DNA from: an uncultured Bacteroidales bacterium
GTDB lineage: Bacteria > Bacteroidota > Bacteroidia > Bacteroidales > Bacteroidaceae
DNA: 33,425 nt
Assembly (NCBI GenBank): GCA_945836755.1
Contig: CAMAMB010000020.1
Coordinates: 1 to 33,425, forward strand
Direction: 5' to 3'
Part shown: positions 8,509-17,399 of the stretch, piece after piece
How positions within the stretch are numbered: position 1 is the first letter of the stretch
How the letters are laid out: each line of letters opens with the position of its first letter
The notes under the pieces: model-generated
Told to the model about the DNA's origin: nothing
Seen by the model: only the letters and a program-made list of their open reading frames with translations
Databases searched by the model: none
Made by a program: the position numbers and the translations under genes

Positions 8509-10032
8509 TTAGTGTTTGAAGTACTTGCCCACAAGGGGAAGCCCGCTGAGGGGAAAATCATGGTAGACGATATGGCCCACGAAGAGCGCTATGCAGAGGC
8601 TGTTGCAGGCAAGGCGCAGAGGCAGCGAGGCTATGTAGTGACCCGCCGCCGTCATACAGGCGAAGAAGAAGCCTGCCAGCAACACATAGACAGCCATGCT
8701 TCCGAGGGGGTAACGTATGGGGTAGTAACGCTGGCCCACCACATAGCTGAGCACCATCGCCGTCCCGTAGCCGGCACACCCGGCCCAGGCACAGGCCATA
8801 TACCCGAAGCGGGGAATGAAGGCCACGTTGACCGCTATGAGCACGGCGCAACCGATGCCGCTGAACCATGCGCCCCACACGGTCTTGTCTATCAGCTTGT
8901 ACCAGAAGGACAGATTGAAGTAGATACCCATCATGATTTCGGCGGCCATCACCACCGGCACCACGCGTAGGCCGCTCCAGTAGTCGGGGGCTATGATGTA
9001 TTTGAGTATGTCTATGTAGCCCATGACGAGGAGGAAGGCCAGCAGGGTGAAGATGAGGAAGTACTTCATGGCCTTGGCGTAGGTGTCGCGGTTGTCCTTG
9101 TCCTTCTGGCGACCAAAGACGAAAGGCTCGTAGGCGTAGCGGAAGGCCTGGGTTATCATGGCCATGATCATGGCTATCTTGGCGCAAGCGCCGTAGATGC
9201 CGAGCTGCACCTTGCCTTCATGGCCTGCCAGCACTCGGGGGAGTATCATCTTGTCGGCCGTCTGGTTGAGTATGCCGGCTATGCCCAGCACGAGGATGGG
9301 CCAGGCGTAGGCAAGCATGCGACGGAGCAGGCCACGGTCGAGCACGTAGCGAAAGCCCGTCAGCTCACGCCAGAAGAAGAGGGTGATGAGGGCGGTGCAG
9401 AAGAGGTTGATGCCGAAAGCGTAGCCCACGCCCGTGGCAGGATTGTAGAAAAGCCCGATGAAATCGTGCATTCCGGGCCGCGCATAGAGGGCTGGCAGCG
9501 CCACGAAGTAGAGGAGGTTGAGCGTGATGTTGAGCACGATGAAGAGCAGCTTAAGGCTGGCGAACTTCACGGCTTTGTGCTCGTAGCGGAGGTAGGCGAA
9601 GGGGATGCACTGAAAGGCATCTATGGCTACGCAGACCGCCATGACGAGCAGATACTCCGGATGTGCCTCGTAGCCAAGGGCGCTACTGATGGGACCGATG
9701 AAGCCGGCCACCGCCGCCACGAAGCAGAGCCCCACCAGTCCCACGGCTATCAGCGTGGTCGAATAGACGCGCTGCGGAGGATAGTCGCCCTTGTTGACGA
9801 AGCGGAAGAAGGTGGTCTCCATGCCGAAGGTCAGGCACACGAGGAGCAGGGCCACGTAGCTGTACACCTCGGTGATGACGCCGTAACCGCCCGAAGCCGC
9901 CGAGAGTTTCGCGGTATAGAGGGGCACGAGCAGGTAGTTGAGGAAACGGCCCACGATGCTGGAGAGGCCGTAGATGGCGGTGTCTTTGGCCAGTCCCTTC
10001 ATGGAGGAGGCTGACTGCCGGTTGACTGTCAT
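8509..10032 (-). CDS. Oligosaccharide flippase family protein (MOP superfamily)
   Basis: The product (507 aa) is a multi-pass inner-membrane protein of the Wzx/MATE-like flippase superfamily, with about 12-14 hydrophobic segments. The N-terminal pattern DTAIYGLSSIVGRFLNYLLVPLYT is characteristic of this Bacteroidota family. It probably moves a lipid-linked sugar across the inner membrane, but the substrate cannot be read from sequence. No glycosyltransferase cluster surrounds it, so it may serve a housekeeping glycan rather than a capsule locus. An in-frame ATG at 10002 (MKGLAKDTAIYG) is an equally good start and fits homologues better. It lies 35 bp after the SpmAB-like gene and 65 bp before the M16 peptidase. 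Confidence 0.87.
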   Translation of the reverse strand: MTVNRQSASSMKGLAKDTAIYGLSSIVGRFLNYLLVPLYTAKLSAASGGYGVITEVYSYVALLLVCLTFGMETTFFRFVNKGDYPPQRVYSTTLIAVGLVGLCFVAAVAGFIGPISSALGYEAHPEYLLVMAVCVAIDAFQCIPFAYLRYEHKAVKFASLKLLFIVLNITLNLLYFVALPALYARPGMHDFIGLFYNPATGVGYAFGINLFCTALITLFFWRELTGFRYVLDRGLLRRMLAYAWPILVLGIAGILNQTADKMILPRVLAGHEGKVQLGIYGACAKIAMIMAMITQAFRYAYEPFVFGRQKDKDNRDTYAKAMKYFLIFTLLAFLLVMGYIDILKYIIAPDYWSGLRVVPVVMAAEIMMGIYFNLSFWYKLIDKTVWGAWFSGIGCAVLIAVNVAFIPRFGYMACAWAGCAGYGTAMVLSYVVGQRYYPIRYPLGSMAVYVLLAGFFFACMTAAGHYIASLPLRLACNSLCIALFVGHIVYHDFPLSGLPLVGKYFKH

Positions 10033-10067
10033 AGGGCTGGGAGTGCGGTGAGGGATGAGGGGGTTAT

Positions 10068-11297
10068 TTAGAAGAATAGGTAGCAGAGGAAGATGGCGGC
10101 CACTATGCCGGCGAGGTCAGCCAGCAGGCCACAGGCCACGGCGTGGCGGGTGCGGCTGATGCCCACCGAGCCGAAGTAGACGGCCAGGATGTAGAAGGTG
10201 GTGTCGGTAGAGCCTTGGAACATGCAGGCCAGACGGCCCACGAAGGAGTCGGCGCCGTAGGTGGTCATGGCGTCGACCATCATGCCTCGCGCGCCACTGC
10301 CCGAGAGGGGCTTCATGATGGCGGTAGGCAAGGCTCCCACCCATTGTGTGTCGAGCCCGATGGCAGAAATGGCCCATTCCATCGCTTGAAGCACCCAGTC
10401 CATGGCGCCTGAGGCACGGAACGCGCCGATGGCCACGAGTATGGCCACCAGATAGGGAATGATGCGCACGGCGGTCTCAAAGCCGCCCTTGGCTCCCTCG
10501 ATGAAGGCGTCGTAGACATTGACCTTGCGGCGCAGGCCGGCCACGATAAAGGCGATGACGATGAGCAGCAGCAGGCCGTTGGCCACATTGTTGCTCACCA
10601 CCGAGAGCTCGGCCTGCTGCAGACGGCTGAAACCCCAGATAACGGCGGTCACCACGAGCGACAGGCCGCCGAGGGCAGCCAGCAGCACGGGTTGCAGGAG
10701 GTTGATGCGCTGATAGAGGGAGGTAGCGATGATGCCGGCCAGGGTGCTGAAGAAGGTGGCCAGCAGAATGGGCACAAAGACGTCGGTGGGCTGCGCCGCT
10801 CCCATCTGCGCACGGTAGACGAGGATGCTGATAGGTATGATGGTCAGGCCCGACGTGTTGAGCACAAGGAACATGATCATGGAGTTTGACGCTGTGTCTT
10901 TCCTCTCATTGAGGGCTTGTAGCCGTTCCATGGCTTGGAGGCCCAAGGGGGTGGCGGCATTGTCGAGGCCCAGCATATTGGCGGCCAGGTTCATGAAGAT
11001 GTTGCCATAGACGGGGTGGCCGCGAGGTATCTCGGGGAAGAGGCGGGCAAACACCGGGCTGAGCACACGGGCCATGGCGTCGATGACGCCGCCCTTTTCG
11101 CCTATCTTCATTATGCCTAACCATAGGGAGAGGACGCCGGTCAGGCCGAGCGAAATCTCAAACGCGGTCTTGGAACTGTCCAAGGTGGAGTTCATGATGG
11201 CCGGAAGTACCTCGACATCGCCGAAGAAGGTCAAGCGCACCACCGCCACTACGGCGGCTATGACGAAGAAGGCTATCCAGATGTAGTTGAGTACCAT
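10068..11297 (-). CDS. Fused SpmA/SpmB-like nucleoside-recognition (Gate) membrane protein
   Basis: The product (409 aa) combines a SpmA-like and a SpmB-like half, each with a Gate (nucleoside recognition) domain. The first half contains GNIFMNLAANMLGLDNAATPLG and the second SGSGARGMMVDAMTTYGAD and FQGSTDTTFYILAVYFG. There are about ten membrane segments. In spore formers the separate proteins take part in spore core dehydration. Bacteroidota do not sporulate, so the role here is unknown, and transport of a small solute is a guess. ATG 11297 (MVLNYIWIAFFV) fits the first membrane helix; the longer frame from 11393 would overlap the promoter box. It is the first gene of a likely operon with the flippase, M16 peptidase and queG. 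Confidence 0.9.
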   Translation of the reverse strand: MVLNYIWIAFFVIAAVVAVVRLTFFGDVEVLPAIMNSTLDSSKTAFEISLGLTGVLSLWLGIMKIGEKGGVIDAMARVLSPVFARLFPEIPRGHPVYGNIFMNLAANMLGLDNAATPLGLQAMERLQALNERKDTASNSMIMFLVLNTSGLTIIPISILVYRAQMGAAQPTDVFVPILLATFFSTLAGIIATSLYQRINLLQPVLLAALGGLSLVVTAVIWGFSRLQQAELSVVSNNVANGLLLLIVIAFIVAGLRRKVNVYDAFIEGAKGGFETAVRIIPYLVAILVAIGAFRASGAMDWVLQAMEWAISAIGLDTQWVGALPTAIMKPLSGSGARGMMVDAMTTYGADSFVGRLACMFQGSTDTTFYILAVYFGSVGISRTRHAVACGLLADLAGIVAAIFLCYLFF

Positions 11298-11390
11298 AAG
11301 GAGGTTGTATATAAGCGGTTGGTCATGTGTGAGTGCTGCGGCCGGCGAGGGCCATGCGGGCAAGGGGTGCGTCCCCCTCACTTCAAGGCG

Positions 11391-11398
11391 CAAAGGTA
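11391..11398 (-). promoter_or_regulatory. Probable -7 box for the SpmAB-flippase-M16-queG operon
   Basis: TACCTTTG on the minus strand, 93 bp before ATG 11297. No good TTTG is seen 19-21 bp upstream, so only the -7 element is supported. Confidence 0.5.
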
Positions 11399-11503
11399 CA
11401 AAATTAACTGATGGCTGAGGCTCTTACGGGCCGTTGACTGCCTCTGAGCCTTTGGCGGGTGCCTCGGCAGGCAACGCCCGGCCCTCGCTGTTTCAAGACA
11501 AAT

Positions 11504-11534
11504 CAGGCTGACGTTCGCGAGGAGCGTCAGCCTG
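11504..11534 (-). terminator. Terminator hairpin after tdh
   Basis: A perfect 10-bp stem, CAGGCTGACG (11504-11513) with CGTCAGCCTG (11525-11534), has an 11-nt loop. On the minus strand it is followed by ATTTGTCTTG, a weak U-rich tail. It lies 23 bp past the tdh stop codon. Confidence 0.6.
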
Positions 11535-11557
11535 TATCTGTATATGGAGGCAGAGGT

Positions 11558-12583
11558 TTAGTCCCACTCGAGGATGACCTTGCCACACTGTCCGGACTCC
11601 ATGATGTCGAAGCCCTTCTGGAAGTCGTCTATCTTGAAGCGGTGGGTGATTACCGGCGTGAGGTCGATGCCCGACACGAGCATCTGTTCCATCTTGTACC
11701 AGGTTTCCCACATCTCTCGGCCGTAGATTCCCTTGATGGTGAGAGCCTTGAAGATGATTTCGCTCCAGTCTACGGTCGTGGTGGGGGGCAGGATGCCCAG
11801 CTGGGCAATCTTTGAGCCGTTGTACATGTGGGCCACCATGTCGCGGAAGGCGATGGGTGAGCCTGACATTTCGAGACCCACGTCGAAGCCGCGGATGCCG
11901 AGCTGCTCCATGGCACCCTCGATGGTTTCGCCGTTTTTGGCGTTTACTGTGCAGGTAGCCCCCATCTTACGGGCTATGTCGAGGCGATAGTCGGAGAGGT
12001 CGGTCACTACGATGTGCTTGGCGCCGGCAAACTTGGCGATGGCTGTGGCCATGGTGCCGATGAGGCCTGCACCCGTGATGAGCACGTCTTCACCCAGGAG
12101 GGGGAAGCTGAGGGCTGTATGGGTGGCGTTGCCGAAGGGGTCCATGATGGCGGCCATGTCGTCGCTGATGCGGCTGTCAAGCTTAACCACGTTGCTTTCG
12201 GGGATGCTGAGATACTCGGCAAAGGCGCCGTCGCGGTTGACGCCTACGCCGATGCTGTTTTCGCAGATGTGCATGAGGCCGCGGCGGCAGTTACGGCAGT
12301 GGCCGCAGGCTATGTGGCCTTCGCCCGTCACTCTGTCGCCCACCTTGATGTTGCGGACGCCCAGGCCGACCTTTTCCACTACGCCCACATACTCATGGCC
12401 GATGGTCATAGGGGTTTTGATGGTCTTCTGGCTCCATTCGTCCCACTTGTAGATGTGGAGGTCGGTGCCACAGATGGCGGTCTTCTTAATTTTAATAAGC
12501 ACGTCGTTCACACCCACTTCCGGTACGGGGACATCTTCCATCCAGATGCCTTTTGCGGGCTCCTTTTTGACTAAAGCTTTCAT
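11558..12583 (-). CDS. tdh: L-threonine 3-dehydrogenase
   Basis: The product (341 aa) is a zinc- and NAD-dependent medium-chain dehydrogenase that oxidises threonine to 2-amino-3-ketobutyrate. Catalytic zinc residues are C38 (AICGTDLH), H63 and E64 (IGHEY). Structural zinc cysteines are C93, C96, C99 and C107. The NAD-binding motif GAGLIG is at 171-176. The high identity to the family pattern ([20 protein letters not shown]) makes threonine a safe substrate call. The partner kbl gene (2-amino-3-ketobutyrate CoA ligase) is not adjacent. The gene is flanked by its own likely promoter and a terminator hairpin, so it is probably monocistronic. Confidence 0.96.
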   Translation of the reverse strand: MKALVKKEPAKGIWMEDVPVPEVGVNDVLIKIKKTAICGTDLHIYKWDEWSQKTIKTPMTIGHEYVGVVEKVGLGVRNIKVGDRVTGEGHIACGHCRNCRRGLMHICENSIGVGVNRDGAFAEYLSIPESNVVKLDSRISDDMAAIMDPFGNATHTALSFPLLGEDVLITGAGLIGTMATAIAKFAGAKHIVVTDLSDYRLDIARKMGATCTVNAKNGETIEGAMEQLGIRGFDVGLEMSGSPIAFRDMVAHMYNGSKIAQLGILPPTTTVDWSEIIFKALTIKGIYGREMWETWYKMEQMLVSGIDLTPVITHRFKIDDFQKGFDIMESGQCGKVILEWD

Positions 12584-12683
12584 ATAGGTTATATAAATTA
12601 GAAGGTATGAGGGGGAATATTTCTCTGTGCGGGGCTACAGACCGGCTGACTGCTACGCATGGCGGCAGCCTCTCCGGCCACTG

Positions 12684-12691
12684 CAAAGCTA
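12684..12691 (-). promoter_or_regulatory. Possible -7 box for tdh
   Basis: TAGCTTTG on the minus strand matches TAnnTTTG, about 100 nt before the tdh start. No TTTG is seen at the expected -33 distance. Confidence 0.4.
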
Positions 12692-12752
12692 CACATAATT
12701 TAGTGGCAGCGGAGCATGATGACGGCCCAAATGTGTGAATATTTTTTGGGTC

Positions 12753-13388
12753 TTACTTCCGGCCGTCCTCTGACGGTTGGTCAAACACCTTGAAGGTATA
12801 TCCTTGTCTCTGAAGCCATTCGATGGACCGAGGCAGGGCATAGAGCAGTTTGTCGTGGCTTTTCAGCGAGTCGTGGAAGGTGATGATGCTTCCCGGACGG
12901 GCAAAGCGGCGCACGTTGCGCAGCACGTCGCGGCCGTTGAGACGGGTGGAGTAGTCGCGGGTGACGAGGTCCCACATCACCACACGGTAGCGGCGTTTGA
13001 CGAAGACGTACTGGTCCCATTTCATCCAGCCATGTGGCGGCCGGAAGAGGTCGGTGTGGAGATACTCGTTGGCCTTGTCCACATTGTTGAGATAGGAGCG
13101 GATGCCGTGGAGCAGTCCGCCAATGTGGTTGTAGGTATGATTGCCTAACCTGTGGCCCTTGGCCTTGACCATCTCGAACACCTCGGGGTGCTTGCGTATA
13201 TTGTCGCCCACCATGAAGAAGGTGGCCTTCACCCCGTACTTATCGAGCACGTCAAGCACCCACGGCGTGACCTCGGGTATTGGTCCGTCGTCGAAGGTGA
13301 GATAGACGGCGCGTTCGTGGCGGTCCATTCTCCAGAGAGCGTGTGGGTAGAGCCATCGCAGAAACAGCGCGGGCTGCTCGATTATCAT
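12753..13388 (-). CDS. Polysaccharide deacetylase family protein (NodB domain)
   Basis: The product (211 aa) consists almost entirely of a carbohydrate esterase 4 (NodB homology) domain that removes N- or O-acetyl groups from a glycan. Motif 1 is TFDDGP, with the catalytic base D33 and metal ligand D34. Motif 2 is NHTYNH, with metal ligands H84 and H88. Motif 3 is RPPHG at 116-120. Motif 4/5 residues lie in MWDLVTRDYS and SIITFHDS. There is no clear signal peptide, so the location is uncertain; the substrate could be peptidoglycan or a lipid-linked sugar. It follows the GT117-like gene by 94 bp on the same strand and may be co-transcribed with it. Confidence 0.92.
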   Translation of the reverse strand: MIIEQPALFLRWLYPHALWRMDRHERAVYLTFDDGPIPEVTPWVLDVLDKYGVKATFFMVGDNIRKHPEVFEMVKAKGHRLGNHTYNHIGGLLHGIRSYLNNVDKANEYLHTDLFRPPHGWMKWDQYVFVKRRYRVVMWDLVTRDYSTRLNGRDVLRNVRRFARPGSIITFHDSLKSHDKLLYALPRSIEWLQRQGYTFKVFDQPSEDGRK

Positions 13389-13482
13389 AGTGCAGGGGGG
13401 AGGGTTAGGCTGACGGGCTATGCGGCGCGCCTGCCCGTGCCTCTCTCACGTAGCTGAGGGACACGGACCGGCGGCGGGGTGA

Positions 13483-16400
13483 TCAGCGCGAAGCCTGTAG
13501 TTGTTCCTGGTAGTAGGAGAAGCCTTGCTGGAAGGCTTCCGTCGGGTAGATGGTGTCTATCAGGCGAAGCTCCATCTCTGCCTCTTTGCCTTTCATCTCG
13601 TGGAAGACGGCGGCACACTCCATCAGGCTGGTCACGAGATAGTAGGTGGTGCTGCGGTAGGTAGTGAGGAGGTTGTCGCCCAGCGAGTTGAGGTAGCGCA
13701 GATACTGCCTGTCATACTTCGACACCTCTTTGGCCACTCTCAGTGCGCCCTTCGTGTCGCCCACCTCGTAGAGGAGCGAGGCGAGTTGCGAGTCGTCGTC
13801 GGTGTAGGGTATGTTGTAGGCAGGCAGCTCCTTCTCGCACTTGCGGAGCACCTCGGCGGCACCCTTCGTGTCGCCTTCACGGAGCAGGCGGTCGGCCAGC
13901 ATGAGGAACATGCGCCTGTGGGTGCGACACATGCGGCTCACCGTTTCGTCGAGGTAGAGTCCGGGCTTGTTCATCTGGCCGTACCTAAAGCGTTCGAGCA
14001 TGTTGCGCTTCATGGCGCGGGTGTCGATGGTGGCCATGGTGCCGAAGTTGAAGGGTGTGATGCGGTAGGCGAGGCCTTCGAGCACGAGGTAGTTCTGCAG
14101 CGAGGCATAGTTTTCGCGTCCGAGTGTGACGCTCATGTACATGGGTCGCTTCCAGTCGGCGTGGGCCAGCATTTCGTATATCATGACGTCGCTGCGGTAG
14201 AGGCCGCCGCGGTTTTTGGCCACTTGTGCCAGCGAGATGATCATCTTCTCGGGTATTTCGGCGGTGTCGCAAGGCAGGTACATGCCGCTGCGGAGTATGG
14301 CTTCCTTGTCCACCGGTACGACGAGGGAGTCGGTGGGGAAGAAGCCGCCCTCTTCTTTGCGCACGTAGTGGTCAATGACATACGACAGCTCGTAGGGGTC
14401 GACGGCGGGATTGTCCTGCTTGATGCGTTCGAGCTCGCTGCGATACTCGTTGCGTATGGGGTAGAAGGCGTGTTTGCCGTTGTCCACGTAGTAGAGTCGT
14501 GGCCAGGTGATAGGCAGGGCCGGCGAGTCGTACGCCGGGCGCAACATCTGGTCGGTGTACCAGTCGGTTTGCAGGTAGGAGAGGTTGCACACACGGGCGT
14601 CGGTCCGATTGCCCTCGACTTCCTGGTTGTACCACAGGGGGAAGGTGTCGTTGTCGCCGTTGGTGAAGATGATGGGGTTGCCTTCTTCGGGCAGGGTGTT
14701 GAGGTAATTGAGGCCGAAGTCGCGGCAGGCGTAGCGTCCGGAGCGGTCGTGATCGTCCCAGGTCTGGCTGACCATCTGCAGGGGTATGCAGAGGCCTATG
14801 AGCGAGGCGAGAGTGGCGGTGAGCACGGGGTTTTTCTTCACCAGACGTTCACCGAGCGAGGCCAGGGCTGCCACTCCGAGACCTATCCATATAGCGAAGG
14901 CGTAGAAGGAGCCGGCGTAGGCGTAGTCGCGCTCACGCGGCTGGCTCGGGGTCTGGTTGAGGTAGAGCACGATGGCCAGTCCGGTCATGAAGAAGAGAAA
15001 GAAGACCACCCAGAACTGGCGTATGCCTTTCTCGCCGCGGTATGCCTGCCAGAAGAGGCCGAGCAGGCCGAGCAGCAGGGGCAGGCAGTAGAACACGTTG
15101 TGCCCTTTGTTTTCCTTCAGCACGTCGGGCAGGAGCGACTGGTCGCCGTAGAGCGCGTTGTCGATGAAGGGGATGCCCGTTATCCAGTTGCCGTGTTCGA
15201 GCTCGCCGAGCCCCTGGAGGTCGTTCTGGCGTCCGGCGAAGTTCCACATGAAGTATCGCCAGTACATGAAGTTGACTTGGTACGAGAGGAAGAAGCGGAG
15301 ATTTTCGGCCTGGGTAGGCATGCTCACCGGCATCTCGTAGCCGTCGGCGGTGACGAGAGTGCCCTCGTTCATGTCCACCTGGCCGCCCATCCACTGTTCG
15401 TACTGGCCGGCATGTCCGGCGCTCCACATACGCGGGAAGAGCATGGTCAGGGGGCCGGGATATTTCACGCCGGTGGTCTCTTCCACTTCTTCGTAGGCGT
15501 CGGGCTCGTCGGGCGAGGCTTTCTCCTTGCGGTGGATGCTGATAGACTTCTCATACTCTATGAGACCGGCCATGACGGTCTGTTCCTGCGAGGTGTAGGC
15601 TTCGCCCTTGAAGAGAGGGTACGAGCCGTACTGCTCGCGGCTCATGTAAGTGCCGAGGGTGAAGATGTCCTCGGGTGAATTTTGGTCCATCGGCGTGTTC
15701 TGCGACGAGCGGATGACGATGATGGCATACGAGGAGTAGCCTATCATGAGCATGAGCATGCAGAAGAGCGACGTATTGAGGAAGCGCTTGCGCAGCAGGT
15801 AGTTGCCTTCGCCGTTCTTCACGCGCAGCACGAAGAAGAGGGCTACCAGCACTATCAGGCCCACCACCACGGAGACAGCGCCGCGGCCCATGAAGGGGAT
15901 GCCGAGCATGCCGACGCTCAGCACGTAGAGCACATTGATGAGCGCACGGTTGGAGCCGGTGGTACTCCATATTGCGGCCAGCACCACGCCTATGAGCAGG
16001 AGGATGTAGACCACCACGCCGCTATTGAAAGGCAGGCCGAGGCTATTGACAAAGAAGAGCTCGAACCAACCGCCTACCTTCACAATGCCGGGCACCACTC
16101 CGTAGAGCACGCCGGCCACCAGCACCATGGAGACGCCGAGGGCCACGAGCGAGCCTTTGAGGTTGGCATTGGGCCAGCGCTTGTAGTAGTAGACTAAGGC
16201 TATGGCGGGGAGACAGAGAAGGTTGAGCAGATGGACACCGATAGAGAGGCCCGTGAGGTAGAAGATGAGCACGAGCCAGCGGTCGGAGTGGGGCTCGTCG
16301 GCGTGGTCTTCCCACTTCAGGATGAGCCAGAACACCAAGGCCGTAAACATCGACGAATAAGCGTAGACTTCACCCTCTACGGCCGAGAACCAGAACGTGT

Positions 16401-16803
16401 CGCTCCACGTGTAGGCCAGGGCGCCGGTCAGACCGCTGCCCATGATGGTGATGAGCTGCGACCACGACGTCACCTCGCCGCCGTCGCAGATGAGCTTGCG
16501 AGTGAGGTGGGTGATGGTCCAGAACAGGAAGAGGATGCAGAGGGCCGACAGCAGGGCCGACATGATGTTGACACAGTAGGCCACCTTCGTGGGGTCGTCG
16601 GTGAACTGTGTGAAAAAGTTGCCCGTAAGCATGAAGAAGGGGGCGCCGGGGGGATGGCCTACCTCTAACTTGTGAGCGGTGGTGATAAACTCAGGACAGT
16701 CCCAAAAGCTGGCCGTTGGCTCTACCGTCAGGCAGTAGGTGACGGCGGCGATGGCAAAGGCGACCCAACCCATGAGGTTGTTGATCAAATGGTACTTTTT
16801 CAT
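13483..16803 (-). CDS. DUF2723 (GT117-type) integral membrane protein with C-terminal repeats
   Basis: The product (1106 aa) has a hydrophobic N-terminal half of about 13 membrane segments and a soluble C-terminal half. The DUF2723 signature is near the N-terminus: FWDCPEF (D35, E38) and GHPPGAPFF (H50 onward). This family, CAZy GT117, resembles C-type glycosyltransferases; the human relative TMEM260 is an O-mannosyltransferase. A role in transferring sugar from a lipid carrier to exported proteins or glycans is therefore reasonable inference. The C-terminal part (about 930-1090) is helical and TPR-like. ATG 16803 is well supported. The gene starts in the divergent gap with purD and has a -7 box about 90 bp upstream. 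The deacetylase gene follows. Confidence 0.9.
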   Translation of the reverse strand: MKKYHLINNLMGWVAFAIAAVTYCLTVEPTASFWDCPEFITTAHKLEVGHPPGAPFFMLTGNFFTQFTDDPTKVAYCVNIMSALLSALCILFLFWTITHLTRKLICDGGEVTSWSQLITIMGSGLTGALAYTWSDTFWFSAVEGEVYAYSSMFTALVFWLILKWEDHADEPHSDRWLVLIFYLTGLSIGVHLLNLLCLPAIALVYYYKRWPNANLKGSLVALGVSMVLVAGVLYGVVPGIVKVGGWFELFFVNSLGLPFNSGVVVYILLLIGVVLAAIWSTTGSNRALINVLYVLSVGMLGIPFMGRGAVSVVVGLIVLVALFFVLRVKNGEGNYLLRKRFLNTSLFCMLMLMIGYSSYAIIVIRSSQNTPMDQNSPEDIFTLGTYMSREQYGSYPLFKGEAYTSQEQTVMAGLIEYEKSISIHRKEKASPDEPDAYEEVEETTGVKYPGPLTMLFPRMWSAGHAGQYEQWMGGQVDMNEGTLVTADGYEMPVSMPTQAENLRFFLSYQVNFMYWRYFMWNFAGRQNDLQGLGELEHGNWITGIPFIDNALYGDQSLLPDVLKENKGHNVFYCLPLLLGLLGLFWQAYRGEKGIRQFWVVFFLFFMTGLAIVLYLNQTPSQPRERDYAYAGSFYAFAIWIGLGVAALASLGERLVKKNPVLTATLASLIGLCIPLQMVSQTWDDHDRSGRYACRDFGLNYLNTLPEEGNPIIFTNGDNDTFPLWYNQEVEGNRTDARVCNLSYLQTDWYTDQMLRPAYDSPALPITWPRLYYVDNGKHAFYPIRNEYRSELERIKQDNPAVDPYELSYVIDHYVRKEEGGFFPTDSLVVPVDKEAILRSGMYLPCDTAEIPEKMIISLAQVAKNRGGLYRSDVMIYEMLAHADWKRPMYMSVTLGRENYASLQNYLVLEGLAYRITPFNFGTMATIDTRAMKRNMLERFRYGQMNKPGLYLDETVSRMCRTHRRMFLMLADRLLREGDTKGAAEVLRKCEKELPAYNIPYTDDDSQLASLLYEVGDTKGALRVAKEVSKYDRQYLRYLNSLGDNLLTTYRSTTYYLVTSLMECAAVFHEMKGKEAEMELRLIDTIYPTEAFQQGFSYYQEQLQASR

Positions 16804-16892
16804 GAAGGGGTATATTGTAATAATATAGGTGTGCAGGGACGGGGCGCGGGGCGGCGGCAGCTACCTCGCTGCAAGGCACAATGTAGAATGTG

Positions 16893-16922
16893 CAAAAGTA
16901 CAGCAAAATTCTAAGATGCAAC
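16893..16922 (-). promoter_or_regulatory. Promoter for the GT117-like gene
   Basis: On the minus strand GTTG (16922-16919, three of four bases of TTTG), an 18-nt spacer, and TACTTTTG (16900-16893). This is about 90 bp before ATG 16803. Confidence 0.5.
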
Positions 16923-17047
16923 CTGTGACTTGACGTTTATTAGTAAAACGCCGCTCGACATGCCGTACGGCGGCACGCTGCGACCCCGGCCGCTGTCGGC
17001 AGAAGATAGGTAGCTGCCTCCACCCTCGCGCCATGGCGGATATGCCT

Positions 17048-17180
17048 CACAAGACAGCTACATGTACATCTAGGAAAAACTACATGTACATCCCGTTAAA
17101 ACTACATGTACATCTAGAAAAAACTACATGTACATCTAGAAAAAACTACATGTACATCTAGGAAAAACTACATGTACATG
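17048..17180. repeat. Six 22-bp tandem repeats (array B)
   Basis: The element CTACATGTACAT starts at 17058, 17080, 17102, 17124, 17146 and 17168, exactly 22 bp apart. Between copies lies an A-rich spacer (AGGAAAAACT, with variants CCGTTAAAACT-like and AGAAAAAACT). Two overlapping 8-bp palindromes, TACATGTA and ATGTACAT, sit in each core. The array is about 110 bp upstream of the purD promoter. Confidence 0.93.
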
Positions 17181-17292
17181 CCGTAAAAAGGCCATGCCGG
17201 AGCCGCGGCTGTGCGGCGGGCGGGAGCATGGCGTGACGGCATACGGAGAAAGACCCGCTGAAGGCAACGATGCCTTTTCTGCGCCCTATCGC

Positions 17293-17323
17293 TTTGCCCT
17301 CTCTCAGCTTTCCACTACTTTTG
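17293..17323 (+). promoter_or_regulatory. purD promoter, Bacteroidota type
   Basis: TTTG (17293-17296), a 19-nt spacer, then TACTTTTG (17316-17323): an exact consensus match. The 5' leader of the transcript would be about 70 nt. Confidence 0.8.
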
Positions 17324-17399
17324 CATACGGCAAGGCCGGGACGCCGCAGGCAGACGGCCCGAACGACGTTAAAAACAACCCTTTTCATCGTAAGAAATC

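Larger units (their letters stand above)
16804..17399. other. Divergent intergenic region between GT117-like gene and purD
   Basis: This 596-bp gap has no convincing gene. It holds promoter elements facing left (16893-16922) and right (17293-17323), a short palindrome GCCGTACGGC (16962-16971), and six 22-bp repeats (17048-17180). ORFs drawn through it lack family-like sequence. Confidence 0.8.

Noticed and set aside
10068-11297. Sporulation genes
   Set aside because: SpmA/SpmB-like fusions occur in non-sporulating Bacteroidota; no other spore gene is present.
13501-15678. Plus-strand open frame of 725 codons opposite the GT117-like gene
   Set aside because: Val/Glu/His-rich antisense shadow with no recognisable motifs.
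17048-17180. CRISPR array
   Set aside because: The period is 22 bp with no unique spacers of 25-40 bp, and no cas genes are present.
16804-17399. Replication origin or terminus at the divergent point
   Set aside because: I hand-counted sample lines for base skew. Left-side soluble genes are T- and G-rich on the plus strand (5221-5280: A8 T17 G23 C12) and right-side minus genes are A-rich (31441-31500: A19 T1 G15 C25). However, left-side membrane genes (15841-15900) also show A above T, so protein composition confounds the signal. No dnaA gene or clear dif site was seen.
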